Assembly: GCA_016712035.1 (NCBI GenBank) | Contig: JADJRT010000001.1 | Coordinates: forward strand, 682,001-746,000 | Direction of reading: 5' to 3' | Length of the DNA stretch: 64,000 bases | Source of the DNA: Flammeovirgaceae bacterium | GTDB lineage: Bacteria; Bacteroidota; Bacteroidia; Cytophagales; Cyclobacteriaceae | In this document: piece after piece, positions 55,537-64,000 of the stretch | Numbering within the stretch: the first letter of the stretch is position 1 | Layout: each line of letters starts with the position of its first letter | The notes under the pieces: generated by a model | Told to the model about the DNA's origin: nothing | The model's database searches: none | Seen by the model: the letters and a program-made list of their open reading frames with translations, nothing else | Translations under genes and position numbers: made by a program

Positions 55537-57897
55537 ATGCTACGCTCCTTGTTAACAACTACCATCAGGCATTTTACCCGTCATCAGGTATTTACATCGC
55601 TAAGTTTAGGGGGCTTGATCATTGGCATTTCAGCATTTATGCTAATCTTCATTTGGGTGCTGGATGAGCTAACTCAAGACAGGTATCATCCCGACAATGA
55701 AAAAGTATTTATGTTGCTGCGAGATGTTCAATTATTAGATGGGGAACACTTTATTGGAGAGAGTAGCCCTGGCCCTCTGGTAGATTACATTAGAAATGCG
55801 ATACCCGAAGTTGAAACTGTTTGCCAAACAGGTTTTGGAGAACGACTACTGCTATCAACTGATAAGAAAATTTCTTACGCGGATGGCACCTTTGCAGAAG
55901 CATCTTTTTTCGAGGTGTTTAATCTTACCACACTAGAGGGAAATCCCAGGAATCTTTTTCCTGATAATCAATCTGTATTACTATCCGTCAAATTAGCTAA
56001 GATTCTTTTTGAAGACGGATCAGCATTGGGCAGCACGGTTATGATAAATAATCAGTTTGAGGCTAAGGTATCAGGCATTTACCAATTACCAGAAAATTTT
56101 AGCTTTTCTGATACCGAGTTCATTTTACCCTTTGCTCTCCATGAGCAACAGGAGATTTCAACCTGGGATGATAGCAATAGAAATGTATATGTGAAACTTC
56201 ACGATGCCAATACTAGTAAAGCGGTTGAGGAGAAACTAACTACGGAGATTCATCGGGCTTGGGAAAGTAAAGGAACGCGGATGTTTTTGTTTTCCCTTAC
56301 CGATTGGCAAGTGTATTGGAGTTCGGTGGTTCTCTTACAACCGACAAGTAGGATGGTTTATATAATAGCATTTGGCATAGCTGGAATTTTTATTCTTGTA
56401 ATGGCCTGCATAAATTTTATAAATCTCTCAACAGCCCGCGCGGCCATTCGCGCTCGAGAAATTGGTGTGCGGAAAATGTCTGGTGCCACACGGCCAATTT
56501 TGATTCGCCAATTTATGATCGAGAGTTTTTTTATTACAATCTCCGCTGGTTTGTTTTCGATCTTGGTTATTCTTCTTTTGCTCCCTGCCTTTAATGCGTT
56601 GGCAGGAAAAGATCTTACCTTGAATTTACTTGACCCGAGGATTGCTTTCGGATTTTTATCAATTATTATTTTAACTGGCGTATTGGCCGGTGCTTACCCA
56701 GCATTTTTGCTTTCTTCTTTAAAGCCCGCATCCATTTTAAAAGGTAATTTATATTCAATATTATCGGGATCCCAATTGCGGAGGTTTTTGGTAATTTTTC
56801 AATTTAGTCTATCCGTGATTTTAATTTTTAGTGCAATAGTAATCCATCAGCAAGTTGATTTTTTACGTTCGAAAGATTTAGGATTTGATAAAGAGAACGT
56901 TTTATATGTTGAGACAGGGCAGCATATCGAATTGCCATTTGAAACTTTCAAAAATGAAGCTCTTCGCAATTCAGATATTGAGTCTGTAGCCCAGGCGGCT
57001 GCAACCCCTATGGAGATTAATGGGAAAGGCCAAATTAATTGGAAACTTGGTGGAGTAACTCAAACCATGAATATTAACAATAACCCGATTGATTACGATT
57101 ACTTAGAAACGCTGGGCTTTGAACTTTTGCTGGGAAGAAATTTTTCACCAGAAAGAATCTCAGATTCGACAGCGGTAATTATTACTGAAACAGCAGCAAA
57201 TCTGATGGGCTTTGAAAACCCAATTGGACAAAGAGTTGAGTTGGATGTTAATTCAGAGTTTGAAATAATAGGGGTGGTAAAAGATTTTCATAATGCTGAT
57301 ATTCATGATGCGGTGGCCCCAGTCTTTTTTTATTTAGGAAGTGAGGCAACGTGGGGTCATTGGAAGCCAGTGTTTATACGCTATAAACCGGGCACCCAGT
57401 TGAAGGTAATTGATTATCTCACCAGCATAGGCAAAAAACTATCACCTAATCGTCCACTCGAGTTTAGATTTGTTGATCAGGATTTTGAATACCAGTTTCG
57501 TAGAGATCTAAGAATAGGATATTTATCTATTTGTTTTACTACAATCGCTATAATCATTGCTTGCCTTGGTTTGTTTGGTTTAACCTTGTTCAATACTCAA
57601 AGACGAACTAAGGAAATTGGCGTTCGAAAAGTTCTGGGCGCTTCTATTCCACAAGTTGTTATAATGCTCTGTAAAGATTTTTCAAAACCTATAATAATCG
57701 CCATAGTATTAGCACTCCCTATTTCATACTATTTAATGGATGCATATTTGAATTCCTACAGATACCATACTCAAATGACTACCTTTTACTTTGTATTAAC
57801 TGGGTTTCTTTTACTAACGATTGCATTGCTAACCGTAGCGTTCCAGTCGATTGATGCAGCAAGAAAAAATCCTGTAGAGGCTCTCAAGACTGATTAG
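55537..57897 (+). CDS. FtsX/MacB-type ABC transporter permease
   Basis: 786 residues with the double-FtsX layout: N-terminal helix (LSLGGLIIGISAFMLIFIWV), a periplasmic MacB-like domain, three helices around RAREIGVRKMSGATRPILIR, a second helix and periplasmic domain, and three final helices around TKEIGVRKVLGASIPQVVIM. No ATPase gene is adjacent, as is usual for the many Cytophagales permeases of this type. The substrate is unknown (peptides, toxins or lipoprotein handling are typical). The remnant at 4699-4881 is a relative. Confidence 0.9.
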   Translation: MLRSLLTTTIRHFTRHQVFTSLSLGGLIIGISAFMLIFIWVLDELTQDRYHPDNEKVFMLLRDVQLLDGEHFIGESSPGPLVDYIRNAIPEVETVCQTGFGERLLLSTDKKISYADGTFAEASFFEVFNLTTLEGNPRNLFPDNQSVLLSVKLAKILFEDGSALGSTVMINNQFEAKVSGIYQLPENFSFSDTEFILPFALHEQQEISTWDDSNRNVYVKLHDANTSKAVEEKLTTEIHRAWESKGTRMFLFSLTDWQVYWSSVVLLQPTSRMVYIIAFGIAGIFILVMACINFINLSTARAAIRAREIGVRKMSGATRPILIRQFMIESFFITISAGLFSILVILLLLPAFNALAGKDLTLNLLDPRIAFGFLSIIILTGVLAGAYPAFLLSSLKPASILKGNLYSILSGSQLRRFLVIFQFSLSVILIFSAIVIHQQVDFLRSKDLGFDKENVLYVETGQHIELPFETFKNEALRNSDIESVAQAAATPMEINGKGQINWKLGGVTQTMNINNNPIDYDYLETLGFELLLGRNFSPERISDSTAVIITETAANLMGFENPIGQRVELDVNSEFEIIGVVKDFHNADIHDAVAPVFFYLGSEATWGHWKPVFIRYKPGTQLKVIDYLTSIGKKLSPNRPLEFRFVDQDFEYQFRRDLRIGYLSICFTTIAIIIACLGLFGLTLFNTQRRTKEIGVRKVLGASIPQVVIMLCKDFSKPIIIAIVLALPISYYLMDAYLNSYRYHTQMTTFYFVLTGFLLLTIALLTVAFQSIDAARKNPVEALKTD

Positions 57898-57920
57898 GTG
57901 ATTTGATAAGATGGGTTTTC

Positions 57921-57953
57921 AGGTGTTCTGTACCTTCAAGGTGTAGGACACCT
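57921..57953. repeat. 33-nt hairpin repeat (AGGTGT stem)
   Basis: AGGTGTTCTGTACCTT pairs with AAGGTGTAGGACACCT through 16 positions, if G-T pairs are allowed, around a single C. It stands 23 bases after the permease stop and has no T run, so it is not a typical terminator. The same outer arms are at 4377-4393. Confidence 0.65.
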
Positions 57954-58022
57954 CTTAATCCTCAGATGCCTGTTAAGTCAACCCAAAGCAATCACTTCAC
58001 TTTTTCTCATTATCTTTCATCC

Positions 58023-60023
58023 ATGAAAAAATTGTTTCTTCTCCCCCTTTTGTTTGTTGCAATTGTAACTGTTGCACAACGCGCAATCACACCTTCTGAT
58101 ATCTATAGAATTAAATCCATCAGCGACCCACAGGTTTCTACTGATGGGAAATGGGTTGCCTATGTTTTGTCGACCCCCGATTCCGTAAAAGATAAATCGG
58201 ATGCTGACATTTGGATGATTAGCTGGGATGGAAAAGAATCTGTTAAACTTACTGCGAGCAAGGAAAGTGAAAGCAAACCTCGCTGGACACCCGATGGAAA
58301 GCATTTAACCTTTCTCTCATCGCGGTATGAAACCAAGAAATCACAAATCTGGCGTATGGATCGCAGAGGGGGTGAAGCTGAAAAACTAACAGATTTAAAA
58401 TATAGCATCAGCGATTATGTATGGAGTCCGGATTCAAAAAAAATTGCATTGATTATAAAAGATCAGGAATCGAAAGAGGAGGAAGAGAAAAAGGACAAAA
58501 AAGCCAAGCCGATTATGATTGATCGGTATCATTTTAAAGCAGATGGTGATGGCTACCTCGAGCGCAAACGCAATCACCTCTATGTGTTTGATGTGGAAAC
58601 AAAAAAACTGGATACGTTGACTAACGGAGATTTTGATTCAAACGACCCAATCTGGAGTCCTGATAGTAAAAAGATTTTGTTTGTGAGCAATCGCACACAA
58701 GATCCGGATCGAAATGGCAACAGCGATTTGTGGGTAATGGATGCAAAGAAAGGATCTTCGTTAAAACAATTAACTACCTGGGGCGATACAGACAACAACC
58801 CCGCCTGGAGTCCTGATGGAAAATGGATTGCGTACCTGAAATCGCAAACTGAGGTGTATGACATTTATGATCAATCACAAATTGCAATCATTCCTGCCGA
58901 AGGAGGAGCGCCAAAAATTCTCAACGCCACATTAGACCGTGATGCTTCCGCGCCTACTTGGTCGGCCGATAGTAAATCGGTGTGGGTTACTGTTGAAGAT
59001 GATCGAAGAAGCCATGTTACTGCATTCGATCTTGATGGAAATAAAAAAGTGATTACAAAAGGCGATCGGGTTTTTCATTCACTTCAACGTGGTGCAGGTG
59101 AAACGTGGGTCTCTATCAACAGCGATCCGATGACACCCAATGAAATTTATGTGATTGAAAATGAAACCCCACGCAGACTTACTCACATTCATGATGAGTT
59201 TTTAAAATCATTGAAGTTAGCAACGGTAGAAGCGTTTGATTCCAAAAGTAAGGATGGTACGACAGTTGGTAACTTTTTATTCTGGCCAGCAGGCAAACCA
59301 AAAGATCAGAAGCTTCCACTTATCATGTGGATACATGGCGGCCCCACCTCACAAGACGATTTTAGTTTTGACTTGATCCCACAACTTTTAGCCGCACAAG
59401 GTTATGCTGTAGCTACAGTTAACTATCGCGGTAGTAACGGCCGCGGACTTGCCTTTAGTAAAGCAATCTCAGGTGATTGGGGAAATAAAGAAGTGGTTGA
59501 TATTATAGGAGCTACCGATCACCTGATTAAAATCGGTAAAGCGGATCCTGATAAATTAGGTATCGGAGGCTGGAGTTATGGCGGCATTCTTACTGATTAT
59601 GTTACTGCTACCGATCCACGCTTTAAAGCAGCCGCCAGTGGCGCAGGTAGTGCCATGCAATTATCTATGTATGGAACCGATCAATACACGATTCAATATG
59701 AAACAGAATTAGGGGTGCCGTGGAAAAACATGGATAAGTGGATGAAAGTATCCTATCCATTTTTGAATGTGGAAAAAATTAAAGCACCTACGCTTTACAT
59801 GGTTGGCGAAGAAGATTTTAATGTACCTGCTGCCGGTAGCGAACAAATGTATCAGGCACTTAAAACATTAGGTGTGCCTACGCAGTTTATTGTTTACCCC
59901 GAGCAGAACCATGGCCTGGCTGTGCCAAGTTATCAGAAAGACAGATACACGCGTTACCTCAATTGGTTTAATAAATACCTTAAGGCGGATACGATGAATG
60001 AGAAGTTACCAGTGAAGAAATAA
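58023..60023 (+). CDS. S9 family peptidase (acylaminoacyl/dipeptidyl peptidase type), exported
   Basis: 666 residues from ATG 58023, which begins a signal peptide (MKKLLFLLPLLFVAIV-like start, ending VAQ). Residues about 30-400 are propeller repeats (PRWTPDGKHLTFLSSRYETK, PIWSPDSKKILFVSNRTQDP, PAWSPDGKWIAYLKS). The hydrolase domain follows: LIMWIHGGPTSQDDFSFDLI, NYRGSNGRGLAFSKAISGDW, nucleophile in GIGGWSYGGILTDY, aspartate in YMVGEEDFNVPAAGSEQMYQ, histidine in YPEQNHGLAVP. A Lys/Glu-rich linker (KEEEEKKDKKAKP) marks the propeller. Such enzymes remove dipeptides or acylated residues from peptides in the periplasm. Confidence 0.92.
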   Translation: MKKLFLLPLLFVAIVTVAQRAITPSDIYRIKSISDPQVSTDGKWVAYVLSTPDSVKDKSDADIWMISWDGKESVKLTASKESESKPRWTPDGKHLTFLSSRYETKKSQIWRMDRRGGEAEKLTDLKYSISDYVWSPDSKKIALIIKDQESKEEEEKKDKKAKPIMIDRYHFKADGDGYLERKRNHLYVFDVETKKLDTLTNGDFDSNDPIWSPDSKKILFVSNRTQDPDRNGNSDLWVMDAKKGSSLKQLTTWGDTDNNPAWSPDGKWIAYLKSQTEVYDIYDQSQIAIIPAEGGAPKILNATLDRDASAPTWSADSKSVWVTVEDDRRSHVTAFDLDGNKKVITKGDRVFHSLQRGAGETWVSINSDPMTPNEIYVIENETPRRLTHIHDEFLKSLKLATVEAFDSKSKDGTTVGNFLFWPAGKPKDQKLPLIMWIHGGPTSQDDFSFDLIPQLLAAQGYAVATVNYRGSNGRGLAFSKAISGDWGNKEVVDIIGATDHLIKIGKADPDKLGIGGWSYGGILTDYVTATDPRFKAAASGAGSAMQLSMYGTDQYTIQYETELGVPWKNMDKWMKVSYPFLNVEKIKAPTLYMVGEEDFNVPAAGSEQMYQALKTLGVPTQFIVYPEQNHGLAVPSYQKDRYTRYLNWFNKYLKADTMNEKLPVKK

Positions 60024-60041
60024 TTTTTTATTTGGAAATGG

Positions 60042-60226
60042 TTCACGCAGAGGCGCGAAGGAATGCGCAAAGTACGCGAAGAATTTTTGTGACCTTCGCG
60101 TAGATTAACTTTGCGTTCTCTGCGTGAAATGTATTCGGCTCGATTCACGCAAAGCCGCGAAGGAATTCGCAAAGCCCGATGAGAATTTTAGTTTCATCAG
60201 CAGATATTTAGCTTAGCGCTCTTAGT
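60042..60226. repeat. Two long hairpin repeats (TTCACGCA ... TGCGTGAA)
   Basis: Hairpin 1 (about 60042-60129) goes from TTCACGCAGAGGCGCGAAGG through GCGCAAAG to the inverted half ACTTTGCGTTCTCTGCGTGA-AA. A second, more degenerate one starts ATTCACGCAAAGCCGCGAAG (about 60143) and reaches the GxxExxY gene start (GCGCTCTCTACATGAGATG). They belong to the same family as those at 60674-60869. Confidence 0.8.
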
Positions 60227-60250
60227 GTGGATTATATTTGCGCTCTCTAC

Positions 60251-60670
60251 ATGAGATGTATTTGGGTAACAAAAATTGAACTCATAGAAGACTTATTGGA
60301 AAATGAAATTTCTTATAAAATAATTGGCAGCTCCATTGATTTGCATAAATCACTAGGCCCCGGACTTCTTGAATCCGCCTACGAGGCAGCTTTGGAATAT
60401 GATTTGAAACAAATTGGTTTGAGCGTAAGAACTCAGGTGGCAATGCCATTTGTTTACAAAGATGTCAAACAAGATGTTGGCTATAGAATTGATTTAATAG
60501 TGAATGAAAAAGTAATCGTAGAGATAAAGTCAATTGAAAATTTGGCCCCTGTTCATTTTGCTCAAACATTAACCTACCTAAAACTCTCTCAATTGAAATT
60601 AGCGTTGCTCATCAACTTCAACACAAAAGTTCTGAAAGAGGGCATTCACCGAATTGTTAATGGGCTGTAG
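60251..60670 (+). CDS. GxxExxY protein
   Basis: 139 residues if started at ATG 60251, inside the right arm of the preceding hairpin (a GTG 24 bases earlier is possible). The family motif is in KSLGPGLLESAYEAALEYDL (G-L-L-E-S-A-Y), then VRTQVAMPFVYKDVKQDVGY, RIDLIVNEKVIVEIKSIENL, HFAQTLTYLKLSQLKLALLI, NFNTKVLKEGIHRIVNGL. The D...EIK spacing resembles a PD-(D/E)xK nuclease core, and Y/R-IDLIV-x-VEIK is the typical order; activity has not been shown as far as I know. It is enclosed by four hairpin repeats, two on each side. Confidence 0.87.
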   Translation: MRCIWVTKIELIEDLLENEISYKIIGSSIDLHKSLGPGLLESAYEAALEYDLKQIGLSVRTQVAMPFVYKDVKQDVGYRIDLIVNEKVIVEIKSIENLAPVHFAQTLTYLKLSQLKLALLINFNTKVLKEGIHRIVNGL

Positions 60671-60673
60671 ATG

Positions 60674-60870
60674 TTTCACGCAAAGTGCGCAGAGGAATGC
60701 GCAAAGTTCGCTAAGAGGCTTTGTGTCCTCTGCGAGTATAATCTTAGCGCTCTCTGCGTGAATGTATTTAGTTTTTGATTCACGCAAAGGACACAAAGGA
60801 ATACGGCAAAGCACGCTAAGAATTTTGTACTCTTCGCATGGTTTACCTTTGCGATCTCTGCGTGAAATGA
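60674..60870. repeat. Two further long hairpin repeats after the GxxExxY gene
   Basis: One spans about 60674-60764 (TTTCACGCAAAGTGCGCAGA to GCGCTCTCTGCGTGAATG) and one about 60778-60870 (ATTCACGCAAAGGACACAAA to TGCGATCTCTGCGTGAAATG). Both have complementary ends, G+C-rich stems and short central spacers. Nothing else is visible in the 255-base gap. Confidence 0.8.
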
Positions 60871-60925
60871 ATTGGCTAGTCTAGCGTGAAAGATTTCCTA
60901 TCTTTATTAAGCAAATTTAAACTTG

Positions 60926-63046
60926 ATGAAAAAACCCCTCTACATTCTCCTCCTTTTCACTCTCGTCATTGGTTGTAAAAATGAAAAACCCCTTGGCTGG
61001 ATTGATGAAGCCCGGATTTTAAATCGGGATGCAAAAGATTGGTTAACCTTAGGGGGTGATCATTTGATGCAACATTACTCGCCACTCAATCTTATCAATA
61101 TAGAAAATGTAAATGACCTTGGCTTTGCCTGGGAGTATGATGCCAGCACCTATATCGGTAATGTACCGCGCGGATTAGAAGCAACACCCATTGTCGTAGA
61201 TGGAATTATGTACACCTCAGGTGCATGGGGGGCGGTATATGCATTAGACGGAAAAACAGGTAAAGAGCTTTGGACATACAAACCAAAAGTGGATGCCTCG
61301 TATGCACGTAGAGCATGCTGCGATGCCGTGAATCGTGGGTTAGCGGTGTGGGAAGGAAAAGTTTATGTAGGCACGCTCGATGGATACCTGGCTTGTCTTG
61401 ATGCCAAGGATGGTAACGTTTTATGGAACAAAGACACATTCACGGATAGAACAAAAGGGTATACGATTACAAGTCCGCCACAAGTGGCCGGCAAGATTGT
61501 GATGATTGGAAACTCCGGTGGTGAGTATGGCGTGCGTGGTTATGTTACTGCGTATGATCTGATAACGGGTGAAGAAAAATGGCGCTTCTGGATTGTGCCG
61601 GGCGATCCTAAGAACGGATATGAAACTCCTGAAATGGAGATGGCTGCTAAAACGTGGGATCCAAATTCTGCTTGGGAAACCGGAGTGGGTGGCACGGCCT
61701 GGGGCGAATCGGCTTACGATCCTGAATTCAATTTGCTTTATATAGGCACTGGCAATTCAACTCCGTATCCCATTTGGTATCGAAGTCCATCAGGTGGCGA
61801 TAATTTATTTCTGTCCTCTATCATAGCCATCAATCCCGACAACGGAAGAATGGTGTGGCACTACCAAACGACTCCTTCTGAGATTTGGGACTACACCGCT
61901 ACACAAAATATTGTATTAGCCGATCTCAAGATTGACAACAAAGAGCGCAAAGTCCTTATGATGGCACCTAAGAATGGATTTTATTATGTGTTAGATCGTG
62001 CAACAGGCGAACTGATCTCAGCAGAAAAATATACGCGTGTTAATTGGGCCAGTCATGTTGATTTAAAAACCGGAAGACCAGTGTTAACCGAACAAGGGGG
62101 TTGGTATAAAGACAAACCGAAATTAGTAATTCCTTATTTGGGTGGCGGTCACGTGTGGCAGCCCATGTCATTCAATCCAACAACGGGTTTGGTTTACATT
62201 CCAGAGCGCTCAACCCCGCAAGTATTCAAGGCGTTTGTGCCGTACAAGTATAGAGATGATGTGGATAACACGGCCATTGATTATGGCGAGATGTATAAGT
62301 TCAGCAAGAATGTTCCCGAGCAAATTAAATCTGCTGAGGACACCTTACGAACAGAAAGTTTATTGGCTTGGAATCCGGTAACACAAACAGTAGCGTGGAA
62401 ATTTCCGGATGGTGGTCCGGATGGTGGCACCATGTCCACACCCGATTTAGTTTTTCAAGGCACGCGTACAGGATACTTAAATGTGCATGATGCACGAACT
62501 GGGAAGAAACTTAAAGAGATTTTTACGGGCAATGGAATTATGGCGGCACCTACAACGTATAGCATTGATGGTGAGCAATACGTAGCGGTGATGGCTGGCT
62601 ATGGCGGTGCCGAAACCTATGGCTATCTGCCCGATGGCGTAATTTTTAAATATAAAAACATGGGCCGCGTCCTTGCATTCAAATTAGGAGGCAGTGAAAC
62701 CCCACTTCCACCAGAGCAAGTTGTGATAAAAACGCCTGCTCCCCCCGATACAAAAATCAAAGAAGAGTTAATTTCTAAAGGAGCTTCCGTCTATGCAGCC
62801 TACTGCGAGACCTGTCATGGTGGGTTTGGCGACAAACATTTTTCGCAACATCCCGATTTATCAAAATTGGTTTTGGCCAAGCACCAGGTGTTTAATGATA
62901 TTGTTCTGAAAGGATTATTATCCGAAAACGGAATGGCCAACTTCAGTAACTCTTTAAGCGAGGAAGATGTGGAAGCGATTCATCATTTTCTGCTGAAGCA
63001 GCAAACCGAGTTGTATAAGAAACAGGAATCGCAGTCGGTAAACTAA
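60926..63046 (+). CDS. PQQ-dependent dehydrogenase with C-terminal cytochrome c domain, lipoprotein
   Basis: 706 residues from ATG 60926; lipobox VIGC. The eight-bladed quinoprotein propeller contains GTAWGESAYDPEFNLLYIGT, VYALDGKTGKELWTYKPKVD, LGGGHVWQPMSFNPTTGLVY and the vicinal cysteine pair in SYARRACCDAVNRGLAV, diagnostic of PQQ alcohol dehydrogenases. The tail (from about 620) holds a c-type heme site CETCHGGFGDKHFS and a possible methionine ligand in SENGMANFSN. Such quinohaemoproteins oxidise alcohols or sugars in the periplasm and feed electrons to the respiratory chain. No pqq biosynthesis genes are in the window. Confidence 0.93.
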   Translation: MKKPLYILLLFTLVIGCKNEKPLGWIDEARILNRDAKDWLTLGGDHLMQHYSPLNLINIENVNDLGFAWEYDASTYIGNVPRGLEATPIVVDGIMYTSGAWGAVYALDGKTGKELWTYKPKVDASYARRACCDAVNRGLAVWEGKVYVGTLDGYLACLDAKDGNVLWNKDTFTDRTKGYTITSPPQVAGKIVMIGNSGGEYGVRGYVTAYDLITGEEKWRFWIVPGDPKNGYETPEMEMAAKTWDPNSAWETGVGGTAWGESAYDPEFNLLYIGTGNSTPYPIWYRSPSGGDNLFLSSIIAINPDNGRMVWHYQTTPSEIWDYTATQNIVLADLKIDNKERKVLMMAPKNGFYYVLDRATGELISAEKYTRVNWASHVDLKTGRPVLTEQGGWYKDKPKLVIPYLGGGHVWQPMSFNPTTGLVYIPERSTPQVFKAFVPYKYRDDVDNTAIDYGEMYKFSKNVPEQIKSAEDTLRTESLLAWNPVTQTVAWKFPDGGPDGGTMSTPDLVFQGTRTGYLNVHDARTGKKLKEIFTGNGIMAAPTTYSIDGEQYVAVMAGYGGAETYGYLPDGVIFKYKNMGRVLAFKLGGSETPLPPEQVVIKTPAPPDTKIKEELISKGASVYAAYCETCHGGFGDKHFSQHPDLSKLVLAKHQVFNDIVLKGLLSENGMANFSNSLSEEDVEAIHHFLLKQQTELYKKQESQSVN

Positions 63047-63066
63047 TTCTTTCGTTAATCAACCAT

Positions 63067-63084
63067 GTCTGGGTCTTCACAGAC
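63067..63084. repeat. Fragment of the two-hairpin element
   Basis: GTCTG-GGTCTTCA-CAGAC lies in the intergenic sequence CATGTCTGGGTCTTCACAGA-CCACAAC. It resembles one worn hairpin of the family seen at 54348-54371. No flanking direct repeat was noticed. Confidence 0.5.
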
Positions 63085-63137
63085 CACAACTATATCCAGT
63101 CATATTTTTTATCTATTGATAGTACACTCGGATTGAA

Positions 63138-64000
63138 TCACCACTTCTCCAATCCCAACAATTTTTTCCCCAGCTCTGTGAGCTCAGCCGTTTTATATTT
63201 TGTTTGTTCCCACTTGCGTGGATCGCCCGGAAAAGCATAGCCCTCGGGCGCAATGCGGTGTTGCCACGAGTTGATTCGCCATTGCCGCAGCGTTTCATTG
63301 TCTTCTTCCGCTGGCATCATGGAAATATATTGAGCTATCCGAACTTTGTCTTTCGAATTATTCGGGCGAATGCCATGAGGCTCCAGGCTATTAAAAATCA
63401 AAAGATCTCCAGCTTCTAATTTCACTTTTACTTTTTCAAAACTGCTTACATCGGGCTTAAAGTAATCGCGATCGGCCGGCTGTGTTAACTTCCAGGTATC
63501 ATAATTTCTATACAACTCCGGGATGCATTGAAAGCCGCCCATGTTTTCATCCATTTGATCCGCTAAGGCAATTACGCCTTGTACATTTTGCGGCTTGGTT
63601 TCCGGATCATAATCCCAATGAATAAAACCCTTATACTCAAACCCTGGCCGTATGGGCATATTAAGATTAGCGCGATCAATCGTGCACCACAATTTTTCAG
63701 TTCCCCAGATATCAACGAACGCATCGTACACGCGCTGAACAGATCGGTTGTCCCAAAGAAATTGGTGATTATAAATTTCTACCATTCCGGTGTTCACGAG
63801 CTCTTTCATTTCCATGGTAGCGCGGGGTGGGGTATACCACGTTGATGAATCATTCGGATCTTTTCTTCAAACTCCCACAGTAAGTTTACTAATCGCTCGC
63901 AATTTTCTTTCGGCACAGCATTCTTAATAACAATATAGCCTTGTTCTATCCAGAATTTCCAATCCGCTTCAGAAAGTACCCGCAGCGGTTTGCCATTCGA
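63138..64000 (-). pseudogene. Phytanoyl-CoA dioxygenase family protein, one frameshift, cut by window edge
   Basis: The upstream part, at the window's right edge, reads LRVLSEADWKFWIEQGYIVI, KNAVPKENCERLVNLLWEFE, EK; then one A is missing in an A4 run near 63866, after which the other frame continues DPNDSSTWYTPPRATMEMKE, LVNTGMVEIYNHQFLWDNRS. Iron ligands are in YKGFIHWDYDPET (HxD) and FNSLEPHGIRPNNS (distal His, with the oxoglutarate-binding Arg). The protein ends at 63138 after a helical ELTELGKKLLGLEKW. These Fe(II)/2-oxoglutarate enzymes hydroxylate lipids or small molecules; the substrate is unknown. Confidence 0.83.

Noticed and set aside
57921..57953. Terminator after the ABC permease
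   Set aside because: The stem is good, but no T run follows on either strand; similar arms at 4377-4393 favour a dispersed repeat.

Overview
The window looks like chromosomal DNA of a Bacteroidota bacterium, most likely Cytophagales (Cyclobacteriaceae or a near relative). Signs are a FecI-FecR-TonB-dependent transporter set with a DUF4249 lipoprotein, many lipobox proteins, a second TonB, tricorn and S9 peptidases, moderate A+T content, few Shine-Dalgarno sites, and intergenic repeat families I associate with this phylum. No rRNA, tRNA, CRISPR array, prophage or transposase gene was seen. The assignment is by gene content only.

Layout. 1-7 kb: 3' end of rnr, a polyprenyl diphosphate synthase, a rhodanese lipoprotein, rluD, a SemiSWEET transporter and an amidohydrolase. 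7-20 kb: an erythromycin-esterase-like protein, a DnaQ/GIY-YIG fusion, a broken MscS channel, an S9 peptidase, a broken YeiH-type transporter, a DUF4143 ATPase and a tricorn-type protease. 20.5-23.1 kb: the most accessory-looking stretch, with three small linked genes (zinc-ribbon, HNH endonuclease, unknown) followed by covarying hairpins, a 22-bp tandem array of about 20.6 units bracketed by a duplicated 133-145 bp sequence, and palindromic elements. 23-34.5 kb: DoxX-like and class V aminotransferase genes, an ECF sigma/anti-sigma/TonB-dependent transporter/DUF4249 operon, an FKBP isomerase, a quinone oxidoreductase, a response regulator and TonB. 34.6-41 kb: many broken frames (ArfB, an 'asparagine synthetase B'-type protein, two DUF2306 proteins, a YARHG lipoprotein, a Cys/Met-metabolism PLP enzyme). 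41-51 kb: an M20 peptidase, a TPR lipoprotein-like protein, an IorB-type molybdopterin subunit, a GH16 lipoprotein, the ric/ScdA iron-sulfur repair protein. 51-55.5 kb: an acyl-CoA metabolism operon (SDR, acyl-CoA dehydrogenase, APH-family kinase, 3-hydroxyacyl-CoA dehydrogenase). 55.5-64 kb: an FtsX/MacB permease, an S9 peptidase, a GxxExxY gene set between long hairpin repeats, a PQQ-dependent dehydrogenase with a cytochrome c tail, and a partial phytanoyl-CoA dioxygenase.

Two features cut across the window. First, at least a dozen conserved genes are interrupted by single-base shifts, most of which are repaired by adding or removing one base in a short homopolymer; residual consensus error is the simplest explanation, and those genes are marked pseudogene only in the sense that the reading frame as given is broken. 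Second, intergenic DNA is rich in dispersed palindromes. One family, about 70 nt with two hairpins, occurs at three places between direct repeats of 21-33 bp of otherwise unrelated local sequence, which looks like an insertion footprint, and its stems show compensatory base changes between copies. That family and the 22-bp array region are the strongest candidates for something undescribed.
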